From Poseidonocella sp. HB161398 (GTDB lineage: Bacteria > Pseudomonadota > Alphaproteobacteria > Rhodobacterales > Rhodobacteraceae), in contig NZ_VATA01000021.1 of NCBI RefSeq assembly GCF_005870025.1, positions 1 to 64,000 on the forward strand: DNA of 64,000 nt, in the 5' to 3' direction. A program made the translations under genes and the position numbers. The notes below the pieces were generated by a model that saw only the letters and a program-made list of their open reading frames with translations, was not told the origin of the DNA and ran no database searches. Shown here piece by piece: positions 46,745 to 55,551 of this stretch. Numbering within the stretch: the first letter of the stretch is position 1; every line of letters starts with the position of its first letter.

Positions 46745-47974
46745 TCAGGCCGGCACGGGCAGGGGGCGTTCGCGCACCGGCAGGTGCACGATGGCGCTGA
46801 AGGCGCCGACGCCCACGCCCACCCACCAGACGGCGGTATAGTCGCCGGTCAGGTCGTACATCCGCCCGCCCAGCCAGACGCCGAGGAAGCTGCCGAGCTG
46901 GTGGGAGAAGAACACGATCCCGTAGAGCGTCCCCATGTAGCGCAGCCCGTAGAGATGCGCGACCAGCCCCGAGGTCAGCGGCACCGTGGCAAGCCACAGC
47001 GCGCCCATGATGACCGAGAAGACCAGCACGGTCGTCGGCGTGATCGGCATGGCGATGAACCAGGCCGAGATCGCCGTGCGCCCGACATAGATCGCCGAGA
47101 GCAGGTACTTCTTCTGGAAGCGGTTGCCGAGCCAGCCCGCGGTCAGCGTGCCCGCGATATTGGCCAGGCCGATCACCGCGATCGAGACCGCGCCGAGCGC
47201 CGAGGTGGTATTGACCCCGATCGCGGCCAGCAGGGAGCCGTCGGCGATCGGCCCGCACATCTCGGCAACGAGCGCCGGGAAATGCGCGGTGATGAAGGCC
47301 AGCTGGTAGCCGCAGGAGAAGAAGCCGAAGAAGATCAGCGCATAGCTCGGGTCGCGCAGCGCGCGCTTGAGGATCTGGCCGAGGCTCTCCTCGATCTCCG
47401 CCTTCGGCGCCACCGGCGCGCGCATCAGCGGCAGCGCGGCGAGCACGGCGATGATCGCGGCGGCGAAGACCAGGAAGACCTGCTGCCAGGCCATCATCGA
47501 CAAGAGCCATTCGGCGACCGGCGCGCCCACGACCTGGCCCGCGCTGCCCGCGGCGGTGGCGATGGCCAGCGACATGGAGCGGTGCTCGGGCGCCGAGGCG
47601 CGGCCGACGACCGCCAGGATCACGCCGAAGCCGGTCCCGGCGATGCCGAACCCGACTGCCACCTCCAAGAGCTGGTGCTGGATCGGCAGGGTCGAGAGCG
47701 AGGAGGCGACGAGCCCGAAGGCGTAGAGCACGGCGCCCATGATGATCGCCTTGCGGTCGCCGATCTTCTCGGCGATGGCGCCGAAGAAGGGCTGCCCGAT
47801 GCCCCAGGCGAGGTTCTGGATGGCGATGGCCAGCGAGAAATCCGTCCTGAGCCAGCCGAATTCCTCGGCAATGGGGATCTGGAAGACGCCGAAGCTCGCG
47901 CGGATGGCGAAGCTCACGAGCATGATGATGCAGCCCGAGATCAGGACCGGCGTGAGGAGGGGGGCGCGTGTCAT
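46745..47974 (-). CDS. Major facilitator superfamily transporter
   Basis: A 409-residue inner-membrane transporter with about twelve hydrophobic spans. The inter-TM2-3 loop has FFGAIAEKIGDRKAIIMGAV, the MFS GxxxD(R/K)xGRR-like signature. TM5 shows ATAAGSAGQVVGAPVAEWLL. It resembles the monocarboxylate/oxalate-formate-type MFS group. It converges with the HAD gene with one base between the stop codons. The substrate cannot be assigned. Confidence 0.88.
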   Translation of the reverse strand: MTRAPLLTPVLISGCIIMLVSFAIRASFGVFQIPIAEEFGWLRTDFSLAIAIQNLAWGIGQPFFGAIAEKIGDRKAIIMGAVLYAFGLVASSLSTLPIQHQLLEVAVGFGIAGTGFGVILAVVGRASAPEHRSMSLAIATAAGSAGQVVGAPVAEWLLSMMAWQQVFLVFAAAIIAVLAALPLMRAPVAPKAEIEESLGQILKRALRDPSYALIFFGFFSCGYQLAFITAHFPALVAEMCGPIADGSLLAAIGVNTTSALGAVSIAVIGLANIAGTLTAGWLGNRFQKKYLLSAIYVGRTAISAWFIAMPITPTTVLVFSVIMGALWLATVPLTSGLVAHLYGLRYMGTLYGIVFFSHQLGSFLGVWLGGRMYDLTGDYTAVWWVGVGVGAFSAIVHLPVRERPLPVPA

Positions 47975-49028
47975 GGGTCAGCAATGCCGCCCTTTCCGGG
48001 ATCCGTCAAATGCCATTTGCTGATCGCGGCCATCACGTCCGGCGATGCGGCCCGGCCGCCGCTCCGGGCCTCCGCCTCGTCAGATTGCAGAGGCGGCCGC
48101 CCGCCGCGCACTGGAACGGCGCCCGTCGGTCCGGGCAATGGTGTTCCGCCGGCCGGCCCGCAGATCTTCGGACGCGGGCGGCGGCTCTGCCGGGTCCGGG
48201 CGTTCGGCAGCCGCGGCAACCCAGTGCAGGTCGGCATCCCGCCGCTCCGTGACATTCCATGATCTCCGCCGCCACCCGCAATATGGCCATGAGCCGGGCG
48301 CCGGACGGCAATTCTTCCGCTCCCGTCGCCGCCAAGGCGGGGGGGCGCGGAGGGCCGGCACCCGCACTTGGCCGGGTCCGGAGGACCGGCAGGTTGCGGA
48401 CGGCGCTGGCCGCCTTCGCTTTGCCCGGATCGAGCTTGCCGCTCAGGGCCGCCGCGTCGAGACCCGGGCGGCACGCCGGGCACCGTCGCGGCGCCCGGCG
48501 TTGCCGAGATGCGCGGCCCGGAGGCAAATGCGATTGCCTGGCAGGATGCTGAAAAGGTCCGTTTGGCCGATGAGCTGGGGCAAGACTGGAACAATCGTCC
48601 TAAAATCGGCTGGACTTGCCCATCCCTGAAGAAATCACCTGACCAGATCCGGAACGAATTCCTCCACGACGAGGCACTGGAGTCCTTTTTCAGCCCCCTG
48701 CCAGAGACCGGAGGGGGCTCGGCCGGCGCGCGTGTTCCGGGCGCAGCGCGCCTGTCCCGGGCCACATGACCAGCTGCTCCTTATGCCGGATCGCCACGCA
48801 TGTGGTGCAGATGCCCGGCTCCGGACACAGCGCGCAGGCCCTGACCCGCGAGGAAGGAGAGGTTGCGCGCCGGCCGTGCCGCCTTCCGGTGTGCGGGCCT
48901 GCAGCCGGCTCTCCCCGCCGGGCCCTTCCACGATCCAGGCATGTGCCCGGGGATCGTCGTCCCGGCTCTTCTCCCGGTCGAGGACGTCCGCGATGCAATG
49001 CCGTCGCGACGGCGCCGGACGCGTTCTT
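47975..49028. other. Gene-less stretch next to the decayed integrase
   Basis: About 1 kb with no convincing gene. Around 48530-48710 the base composition drops and fragments on both strands look protein-like (for example GWASPADFRTIVPVLPQLIG on the minus strand) but are broken by stops. A hairpin with arms AGCCCCCT / AGGGGGCT lies near 48693-48718. It may hold the eroded 3' part of the integrase gene at 49029-49655, but I cannot recognise the catalytic His, Arg or Tyr. Confidence 0.45.
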
Positions 49029-49655
49029 TCATCCTCGCCAAGGGTCATGCGACGGGGGGCTCGATCTCGGCGAGCTGTCCTGGCCGGTTCTTTCGAGGCG
49101 CAGCCGCGGGATCTCCAACACGCGGAGCCCGGCGATACGGCCGGCGGAGAAGACGCGCTGGTCGCGCATGTGCTGGTCGCGGCGCGCGCTGCCCTCATCC
49201 GCCGCGGCGATGCTCCTGGCGAGGGTGTCCTCCAGCTTGCGCAGATCGGATGCTGTCAGGGTTCGCGGGAGTCCGGCCGAGCTCCTTCCCCGCACCACTG
49301 CCAAGGCAGAGCCGGTGGGGCCGAGCAACGTTCCCTCGTTGCCGCCCGTGCGGGAGTGAGCCCCGCCTGACGCTCTGCCACGGCGATACCCGCGCTTGCG
49401 GAGCGCGCTGGGGCCAAGATCGCCGCGGAACCAGCCCTTCTCGGCAAACCATGCGTACATGGCGCAGACGCGGTAGATCTTGGCGGCGATTGTCTTCGGC
49501 GCGAGCCGTTCGCCGCGACGGGTCCGTGCGCCGCACTCCAGCAAGGCCAGGCATTTGCGACGCTGCGGTTCGCGGGCATCCGGTAGGTCAAGGGCATGTC
49601 CCGGCTGCGTCCGGCGGCACATTGAGGCCACCGGATGTCCGGCAAGCTCCCGCAT
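49029..49655 (-). pseudogene. Decayed tyrosine recombinase/integrase gene
   Basis: A leftward frame retains integrase-like order: an N-terminal SAM-like part (KTIAAKIYRVCAMYAWFAEK), a linker (LPRTLTASDLRKLEDTLA) and the start of a catalytic domain (VFSAGRIAGLRVLEIPRLRL, corresponding to the family's GRIAGLRISEILxLR). After that similarity stops, and no HxxR...Y end can be found. It lies directly downstream of the truncated uracil-DNA-glycosylase gene. The call rests on motif resemblance only. Confidence 0.5.
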
Positions 49656-49674
49656 GCCGCGGGGAGGGCCGCAT

Positions 49675-49992
49675 CTAGCCGCGGAGGGCGTCCCGGACGG
49701 CCGATCGCAGGGCGGGGAGGAGCTCGGCCTCGAACCAGGGGTTGCGCCTCAGCCAGGCGTTGTTCCGCCAGGAGGGATGCGGCAGCACGAAGGTGCCCGG
49801 CGCATGGGCGCGCCAGCCGGAGACGATGCCGGAGAGCGGGCCCTTCAGCCCCAGATGCCGCTTGATCGCGTAGCCGCCGATGACGAGCCGCAGGGGGACC
49901 GGACCGATCTCCTCGAGCACCGCGCCATGCCAGGTCTCCCAGCAGACCGGCGGGGGCGGCAGGTCGGCGCCGCGCGCGTCGTAGCCCGGGAA
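49675..49992 (-). pseudogene. Uracil-DNA glycosylase family protein, 5'-truncated
   Basis: The C-terminal 105 residues of a UDG-superfamily protein: FPGYDARGADLPPPPVC, LRLVIGGYAIKRHLGLKGPL, and the diagnostic FVLPHPSWRNNAWLRRNPWF with the active-site His. The N-terminal half with the GQAPG motif is absent. At 49993 the sequence changes abruptly from GC-rich to AT-rich (TATATCCTATATCC), so the gene was cut by an insertion or deletion. The open frame that continues upstream is not UDG-like. Probably inactive. Confidence 0.8.
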
Positions 49993-50510
49993 GTATATCC
50001 TATATCCTCTAAATTCTCTATACGAACGAACACAGGACTGACAACGTTCGAAAAATTCGATGATTCGGAGGAGAAGACTCAATATAGATTTTTGAGCTGC
50101 GCAGAGCGCTCGGGAGACTGACAGGCGGTCGCTTTGGCGCAGATTTCTTGATTGCGGTATCTTTCGACCTCGCCCATGCCAGATTCTTGGGCGTTTTGCA
50201 CGCGTCTCATGACCTGCCGTTCGCCGGCGCACCCCTGTCCGGCGGATGAGCGCAGGAAGCGGTCGCTCGGGAACTGCCCAAGCCAGCCCGAGGATCGCGT
50301 GGCCACACTGCAGTCCAGTCGTTCATATTTCGACGCCGCCGCGCTGCGGCCTTCCCTGAAGCAGCCGCTCGGCCCGCCCCGCAGCACCCGGCGTGCTGGC
50401 CGATGGGGCGCCCACAAACTTGCCATTCATTAACAAATGCGTTTCTGTGCGCGTCGGCCTCTCTCCCTTGCTAGCGGAAGGTCCGCTTGGTCTAGAGCAA
50501 AGGATTCAGC
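49993..50510. other. Lower-GC segment with no recognised gene
   Basis: About 520 bp of mixed composition between the truncated UDG gene and the Nudix gene. The first 110 bp are strikingly AT-rich for this genome. A plus-strand fragment (LTTFEKFDDSEEKTQYRFLS) and a minus-strand fragment (MGEVERYRNQEICAKAT) look protein-like but belong to nothing I recognise. AAAGGA precedes the Nudix start at the right end. No inverted repeat delimiting an element was found. Confidence 0.5.
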
Positions 50511-50963
50511 ATGCTAACGGACGTGACCAATATAGATCCTGTTCCGGTCCGGCCTGTCGTCGCGACAATCGCTACAGTATTCAAGGATGGTCACGTACTG
50601 CTGGTGCGCCGCGCCAATCCGCCAGATGTAGGTAAGTGGGGCTTTCCCGGAGGAAAAGTAGACCTCGGGGAATGCCTCCAAGATGCCGCAACCCGGGAAC
50701 TTTTCGAGGAAACTGGAGTACGGGCGACAGCGCAGCGCGTTTTCACGGCAGTCGATGCACTCGATCATGATGAGAACGGAATAGTGCGCCATCACTACGT
50801 CCTTGTGGCAGTCCTCTGCGCTTGGGTATCTGGTGAGCCAATTGCCGGTGATGATGCCTTGGAGGCTCGTTGGTTTCCGCTAAACGCGCTGGAGGGAGAG
50901 GAACTTGCACTCAGCCTCGATGTGGCAACGGTCGCTCGGCAGGGTGCTGAAATCGCACTATGA
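50511..50963 (+). CDS. Nudix hydrolase, probably horizontally acquired
   Basis: A 150-residue Nudix protein with a complete Nudix box: GGKVDLGECLQDAATRELFE followed by ETGV (GX5EX7REUXEEXGU). The N-terminus VRPVVATIATVFKDGHVLLV and the C-terminal LEARWFPLNALEGEELALS are typical of small nucleoside-diphosphate hydrolases of the ADP-ribose pyrophosphatase or MutT type. The specific substrate is unknown. GC content is visibly lower, with more A/T-ending codons than any neighbour, indicating transfer. The start follows AAGGA. Confidence 0.88.
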   Translation: MLTDVTNIDPVPVRPVVATIATVFKDGHVLLVRRANPPDVGKWGFPGGKVDLGECLQDAATRELFEETGVRATAQRVFTAVDALDHDENGIVRHHYVLVAVLCAWVSGEPIAGDDALEARWFPLNALEGEELALSLDVATVARQGAEIAL

Positions 50964-51258
50964 GCTTGGCTCCGACAGCGTCCAAATGACCGCTTTGGGG
51001 CTCTGACCAGCCTTGCGGCAGCGCGGAAGCCTGGCCACGGCGCCGATGGTTCATCGGATTTCACGATGCCGAGCAGAAGGGCGAGACCAGCCGGTCGCGC
51101 CTGCCTCCTGGAGCGCCCGCGCTCAGCCCCTTTCCTGCCGGTAGCGGCGGCGCCGGGCTCGACGTGTCAAAGATGAGCCATCGCGGCAGGCGGACATGCG
51201 GCGGCGCAGCGCGCCCGACCAGCAACCACATAAAAACGGTCCGCCGCAGCCATCCTTG

Positions 51259-52293
51259 TCATTCCCCTGGGCAGTTCTCGCGCAGGTAGATCTCGAAGGG
51301 CGTGAACGGGGTTTCCGCCAGCGGCTTCTCGCTTCGGCGGAAATGGTCAGCCAGGATGTCGACGGCACGGATGGCCTCCAGCCGCGGGTTCTGGTCGATC
51401 ACCGCGTCGAGCAGCCCGTCGCGCAGGAGTTGCCGCCTGACCGGGGTCAGCTCGTGGGTGATGAAGGTCACCTGCGCCTCCAGTCCCAGCGCCCGCAGGC
51501 TCTGCGCCATCGCGTGGTTTCCGGCGGAGACGTTGTAGATGCCGCGGATCTCAGAATCGTCCGCCAGCGCGCGGCGCACCAGCCGCCCGGCGCGGTCGCG
51601 GTCCTCCTCGCTTTCCAGGATCTCGACGATGCGGCAGGCCGGAAAGCGTTCGCGCAGCACGGAGCGGAAGCCGATCTCGCGGTCCTGGTGGCCCTGGATG
51701 CGGCTCAGCCCGAGCATCACCAGCACCTTGCCGCCCTCGCGGCCGAGGAACCGGCCCATCAGCTCGCCCGCGACCCGGCCGATCTGGCGGTTGTCCGGCC
51801 CGACATAGGCGATCCGCCCCGACGCGGGTACATCCGTCACCAGCGTCACCACCGGAATGCGCTGCGAGGCGCGGCGCAGCGCGTCGGCCAGCCGCGGATG
51901 GTCGGGGCAGCAGATCACCAGCCCGTCATGACTGGCCGCCGCCTCGGCGATCCGGCGCTCGATCGCCTCGATCTCGGTCGGGGGCAGGCAGCTGACCGCG
52001 AGGCTCATCCTGAGATCGGCCATCGAGGTGTCGAGTGCCGAGAAGGCCTCGCGCAGCGCCGCGAAGAACGGGTTCTCCGGCGGGTACATGACCACGGCGA
52101 TCCGCAGGAGCGGCAGGTGCGCGCGGAACAGGCGGCGGTCGAGCTCCAGTTTCGAGGCCCATTCCAGCACCCTGGCCTCGGCCTTCGGCGAGACGCCGCC
52201 GCGGCGGTTGATGACCCGGTCGACGGTGGAGAGGCTGACGCCGGCAGCCTCGGCAATGGCGGTGAGGGTGGTCTTGCTTGTCATGGGCGCCAT
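51259..52293 (-). CDS. LacI-family transcriptional regulator of the polyol module
   Basis: A 344-residue regulator. The HTH is TLTAIAEAAGVSLSTVDRVI followed by NRRGGVSPKAEARVLE, the LacI DNA-binding domain. The periplasmic-binding-like core has IAVVMYPPENPFFAALREAF, DGLVICCPDHPRLADAL, VVTLVTDVPASGRIAYVGPD and IRGIYNVSAGNHAMAQSLRA. The pattern resembles LacI regulators of inositol and sugar operons. ATG at 52293 (52284 possible). It is divergent from iolE with a palindrome in between, so it probably represses the neighbouring operon until the sugar arrives. Confidence 0.9.
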   Translation of the reverse strand: MAPMTSKTTLTAIAEAAGVSLSTVDRVINRRGGVSPKAEARVLEWASKLELDRRLFRAHLPLLRIAVVMYPPENPFFAALREAFSALDTSMADLRMSLAVSCLPPTEIEAIERRIAEAAASHDGLVICCPDHPRLADALRRASQRIPVVTLVTDVPASGRIAYVGPDNRQIGRVAGELMGRFLGREGGKVLVMLGLSRIQGHQDREIGFRSVLRERFPACRIVEILESEEDRDRAGRLVRRALADDSEIRGIYNVSAGNHAMAQSLRALGLEAQVTFITHELTPVRRQLLRDGLLDAVIDQNPRLEAIRAVDILADHFRRSEKPLAETPFTPFEIYLRENCPGE

Positions 52294-52296
52294 TTT

Positions 52297-52310
52297 GAAA
52301 GGATCCCTTC
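52297..52310. promoter_or_regulatory. Candidate LacI-type operator
   Basis: GAAAGGATCCCTTC is a 14-bp near-palindrome centred on GGATCC, with 12 of 14 positions symmetric. It lies immediately before the lacI start and about 70 bp before iolE, where a shared auto-regulatory and operon operator would be expected. Confidence 0.45.
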
Positions 52311-52376
52311 TTTTTGCAAGCTGCATTGACGGGATTGGTTCAGGTAAACCTTCCTCAACGAATGGGAGGATCACAG

Positions 52377-53291
52377 ATGAACGACAGGAGCGCCCATCTG
52401 GGCGGCAGGATCAGGCTGGGCGTCAGCCCGCTGTCCTGGGTGAACGAGGTGCTGGCCGATCTGGGCGAGGGCATCTCGGCCGAAACCATCCTGGCCGAGG
52501 CGAAGGCCGCCGGCTTCGCGGGCGTCGAGATGAGCCGCGCCTTTCCCGCAGAGGCGGGCGCGCTGGCGGCGCTCCTGAAGCGCCATGGGCTGAGCTTCGT
52601 CTCCGGCTGGCATTCCGGCTTCCTGGCGGAGCGGGACGTCGAAGCCGAGAAGGAAGCGGTCCGGCCGCATGCGGCGCTCCTGAAGGCGCTCGGCGCGGAG
52701 GTCCTGGTCTATGGCGAATGCGGGCACATGGCGGAGGATGCGCTCGACGTGCCGCTTCCGGCGCGGCTGACCCTTGGTGACTTTGCGGCTTATGGCGCCC
52801 GGCTGACAGAATTCGCCGACTGGCTGGAAGCGGATTTCGGGCTGCGGCTGGTCTATCACCATCACCTGATGATGGTGGCCGAGACGCTGGACGAGGTACG
52901 CAGCGTCATGACCGCGACCGGCCCGTCGGTCGGGCTCCTGCTCGACACCGGCCATGCCGCGGCGGGCGGCTTCGATTACGCCGCGCTGATCACGGAATTC
53001 GGGCCGCGCATCGGGCATGTCCATCTGAAGGATGTCCGCGCCGATGTCTTCGCCCGCGTCCGCGCCGAAAGCCTCAGCTTCAATGACGGCGTGCGGATGG
53101 GCATGTTCACGGTGCCGGGCGACGGCTCGGTCGATTTCGCCCCGCTCGCGCGCTTCCTCGCCTCCGGCCAGTACAGCGGCTGGCTAGTGGTCGAGGCCGA
53201 GCAGGACCCTGCCAAGGCGTCCCCGGCAGAGACCGTTTCCCGCGCCTTCCGCTTCGTGACCGACCAGATTTTGCAGGCCCAGGCCGTCTGA
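52377..53291 (+). CDS. iolE: Myo-inosose-2 dehydratase-like protein (IolE family)
   Basis: A 304-residue TIM-barrel isomerase/dehydratase closely resembling IolE, which dehydrates scyllo-inosose in inositol catabolism. Seen: RLGVSPLSWVNEVLADLGEG, AGFAGVEMSRAFP, SFVSGWHSGFLAERDVE, EVLVYGECGHMA, LVYHHHLMMVAETLDEV, LLLDTGHAAAGG and IGHVHLKDVRADV, with the metal-binding Glu/Asp/His set of this fold. GVFTVPGDG appears as MFTVPGDGSVDF. The start follows GGGAGGA. It opens the operon divergent from lacI. Confidence 0.88.
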   Translation: MNDRSAHLGGRIRLGVSPLSWVNEVLADLGEGISAETILAEAKAAGFAGVEMSRAFPAEAGALAALLKRHGLSFVSGWHSGFLAERDVEAEKEAVRPHAALLKALGAEVLVYGECGHMAEDALDVPLPARLTLGDFAAYGARLTEFADWLEADFGLRLVYHHHLMMVAETLDEVRSVMTATGPSVGLLLDTGHAAAGGFDYAALITEFGPRIGHVHLKDVRADVFARVRAESLSFNDGVRMGMFTVPGDGSVDFAPLARFLASGQYSGWLVVEAEQDPAKASPAETVSRAFRFVTDQILQAQAV

Positions 53292-53311
53292 CGCCTGCCG
53301 GAGGATCCCCA

Positions 53312-54511
53312 ATGACACCGAAACCCCTGAATGTCGGCCTGATCGGGTCGGGCTTCATGGGGCAGGCCCATGCGGACGCGTTCCGCCGTGCCGGCCTGCT
53401 CTATCGCGACCTGCCCATGCTGCCGGTCCTGCACACGCTCGCGGATGCCACCGGGGAGCTTGCGGCGCGCGCCGCGGCGCGCTTCGGCTTCGCGAAGTCG
53501 ACCGGCGACTGGCGCGCCATGGTTGCCGATCCCGAGATCGACCTCGTGGACATCACCACGCCCAATGCCATGCATGTGGACATGGCGCTGGCGGCGATCG
53601 AGGCGGGCAAGCACGTCTATTGCGAGAAGCCGCTGACCGTCACGCTGGAGGATGCCCGCCGCCTGACCGCCGCTGCCGAGGCGAAGGGCGTGAAGACGAT
53701 GGTCGCCTTCAACAACATCAAGACGCCCGCGGCGCTCCTGGCGAAGAAGCTGATCGAGGCAGGCGAGATCGGCACCCCCACGCGGTTCCGCGGCTGGTTC
53801 GACCAGGGGTTCTTCAACGATCCCGAGATGCCCTGGTCCTGGCGCTGCTCGCGGACCGAGGCCGGATCGGGATCGCTCGGCGATCTCGGCAGCCATGTCG
53901 TGTCGGTCGCGCAGTTCCTGATGGGACCGGTCGAGAGCGTGCTGGGACAGGAGCAGACCTTCTTTGCCACGCGCCCGGCACCGGGCGGCGGATCGGGCTA
54001 CGGCGCGGCCGCGGACGCATCGGGCAAGCGTCTCGCGGTCGAGAACGAGGACCAGTTCCAGGCGCTCGTCACCTTCGCCAATGGCGCGGGCGGGACCATC
54101 GAGTCCTCGCGCATCGCCGCCGGCAAGGTCTTCGGCATCTACTGGGAGGTCTCGGGGACAGAAGGCACCATCGTCATGGATGGCGAGCGCTTCAACGAGC
54201 TGAAGATCGCCCGCTATTCCGAGGCCAAGGCCGATCGCGGCTTCAAGACGATCCTCGCGGGCAGCCAGGTGGAGCAGTTCAACGGCTTCTTCGGCTTCGA
54301 CTTCGCGGGCGGCGGCCTGGGCTATTTCGACGTCAAGGTCATCGAGGTGCGCGACCTGATCCACGGCATCGCCGGGCAGGGCTGCTTCCCCGACTTCCGC
54401 TTCGGGCTGGAGAACCAGTCGATCATCGCCGCGATGGAGGCCTCGGCCGCCAGCGGCACCAGGACACGGACCGGCCACGGGGCCGAAGGAATGCTGAGGG
54501 CAGGAGAATGA
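53312..54511 (+). CDS. Gfo/Idh/MocA-family oxidoreductase (polyol dehydrogenase)
   Basis: A 399-residue NAD(P)-dependent dehydrogenase. The Rossmann motif is VGLIGSGFMGQAHADAF at the N-terminus, then DLVDITTPNAMHVDMAL and the catalytic-lysine segment HVYCEKPLTVTLEDARR. GDLGSHVVSVAQFLMGPVES matches the second domain. The length and the FNNIKTPAALLAKKLIEAGE segment resemble scyllo-inositol or inosose-linked members. It is 20 bp downstream of iolE, and its stop overlaps the next gene (ATGA). Likely works on the same polyol pathway as its neighbours. Confidence 0.85.
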   Translation: MTPKPLNVGLIGSGFMGQAHADAFRRAGLLYRDLPMLPVLHTLADATGELAARAAARFGFAKSTGDWRAMVADPEIDLVDITTPNAMHVDMALAAIEAGKHVYCEKPLTVTLEDARRLTAAAEAKGVKTMVAFNNIKTPAALLAKKLIEAGEIGTPTRFRGWFDQGFFNDPEMPWSWRCSRTEAGSGSLGDLGSHVVSVAQFLMGPVESVLGQEQTFFATRPAPGGGSGYGAAADASGKRLAVENEDQFQALVTFANGAGGTIESSRIAAGKVFGIYWEVSGTEGTIVMDGERFNELKIARYSEAKADRGFKTILAGSQVEQFNGFFGFDFAGGGLGYFDVKVIEVRDLIHGIAGQGCFPDFRFGLENQSIIAAMEASAASGTRTRTGHGAEGMLRAGE

Positions 54512-54513
54512 CG

Positions 54514-55551
54514 ATGACCGGCATTGCCATCATGGGGGCCGGCCGCATGGCAAAGGTCCATGCCGCCGCCATCGCAGGCGCCGGGGCGCGCGTCGCGGCG
54601 ATCTACGATCCGGTGACCGCGGCGGCAGAGGCGCTGGCCGCGCAGACCGGGGGGCAGGTCTGCGCCAGTCCGGAACAGGCGATGGCGCTGGCGGATGTCG
54701 ACGCGATCATGATCGCGACCTCCTCGGACACGCATGTCTCGCTGCTGGCCCAGGCGGTGGCGACGGCCAAGCCCGTGCTCTGCGAGAAGCCGCTGGCGGC
54801 GAGCTACGAGGAGAGCCGCGCCTTCATCGCCTCGGTGGGCGAGGCCGCTGCCAGGAAGGTGTTCCTCGGATTCAACCGCCGCTTCGACCGCGGCCATGCC
54901 TCGGTGCGCGAGGGCGTTCATGCCGGGGCCATCGGGCGGCTGGAGCAGCTTGTGATCACGAGCCGCGATCCGTCGCCGCCGCCGCTCGACTACGTCCCGC
55001 GCTCCGGCGGGCTGTTCCGGGACATGATGATCCATGATTTCGACATGGCCCGCTCGATCACCCGGCAGGAGATCGCCAGCGTCACTGCCCATGGCTCGGC
55101 GATCATCGACCCGCGGGTGGGCGAGCTGGGCGATGTCGACACTGCCTCGGTGACCATGGTCACGACCGAGGGCGTGATCGTCACCATTCTCAATTCGCGG
55201 CGCTGCGCCTTCGGCTTCGACCAGCGGATCGAGGCCTTCGGGGAAACCGGCATGCTCCTGTCGGACAATCCGCGCCAGTCGGGCTTCACCACCTATTCGG
55301 CTGCAAGCCCGGGCACTGCGGCACCGATCCTCGAGTTCTTCATGGAACGCTACGGGCCGAGCTACTCCGCCGAGATACGGCTGTTCCTCGATTGCGCCCG
55401 GGAAGGTCGCGACATGCCGGTGAACGCCATCGACGGGCACATGGCGGCCTGTCTCGCCGAGGCGGCGACCGCCTCGCTCAAGACCGGGCAGACGATCCGC
55501 CTGACCGGACCCGACCAGGACTTCGCGGAGATCCTCCATGCGGCACAGTGA
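54514..55551 (+). CDS. Inositol 2-dehydrogenase-like oxidoreductase (IolG family)
   Basis: A second Gfo/Idh/MocA enzyme, 345 residues. GIAIMGAGRMAKVHAAAIAG binds the cofactor; DAIMIATSSDTHVSLLAQAV and PVLCEKPLAASYEESRA follow. The motif GLFRDMMIHDFDMARSITRQ contains the catalytic D-x3-H of inositol dehydrogenases. VFLGFNRRFDRGHASVREGV is typical of IolG. I use the ATG at 54514, seven bases after AGGAG; the ATG at 54508 overlapping the previous stop is possible. Oxidising inositol to inosose would feed IolE; inositol as substrate is inferred. Confidence 0.83.
   Translation: MTGIAIMGAGRMAKVHAAAIAGAGARVAAIYDPVTAAAEALAAQTGGQVCASPEQAMALADVDAIMIATSSDTHVSLLAQAVATAKPVLCEKPLAASYEESRAFIASVGEAAARKVFLGFNRRFDRGHASVREGVHAGAIGRLEQLVITSRDPSPPPLDYVPRSGGLFRDMMIHDFDMARSITRQEIASVTAHGSAIIDPRVGELGDVDTASVTMVTTEGVIVTILNSRRCAFGFDQRIEAFGETGMLLSDNPRQSGFTTYSAASPGTAAPILEFFMERYGPSYSAEIRLFLDCAREGRDMPVNAIDGHMAACLAEAATASLKTGQTIRLTGPDQDFAEILHAAQ

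Noticed and set aside
48693-48718. Hairpin AGCCCCCT / AGGGGGCT as a terminator
   Set aside because: The T-run lies before the stem on the plus strand and becomes an A-run after it on the minus strand, the wrong arrangement in both directions.
49480-50121. Plus-strand frame crossing the truncated UDG gene into the AT-rich segment
   Set aside because: Most of it is antisense to the UDG remnant; only the last 30 codons look protein-like and they have no independent start.
49993-50232. Upstream part of the UDG frame as its true N-terminus
   Set aside because: The continued frame lacks the GQAPG motif and any UDG similarity, and the base composition changes exactly at the junction, so it is a chance extension.
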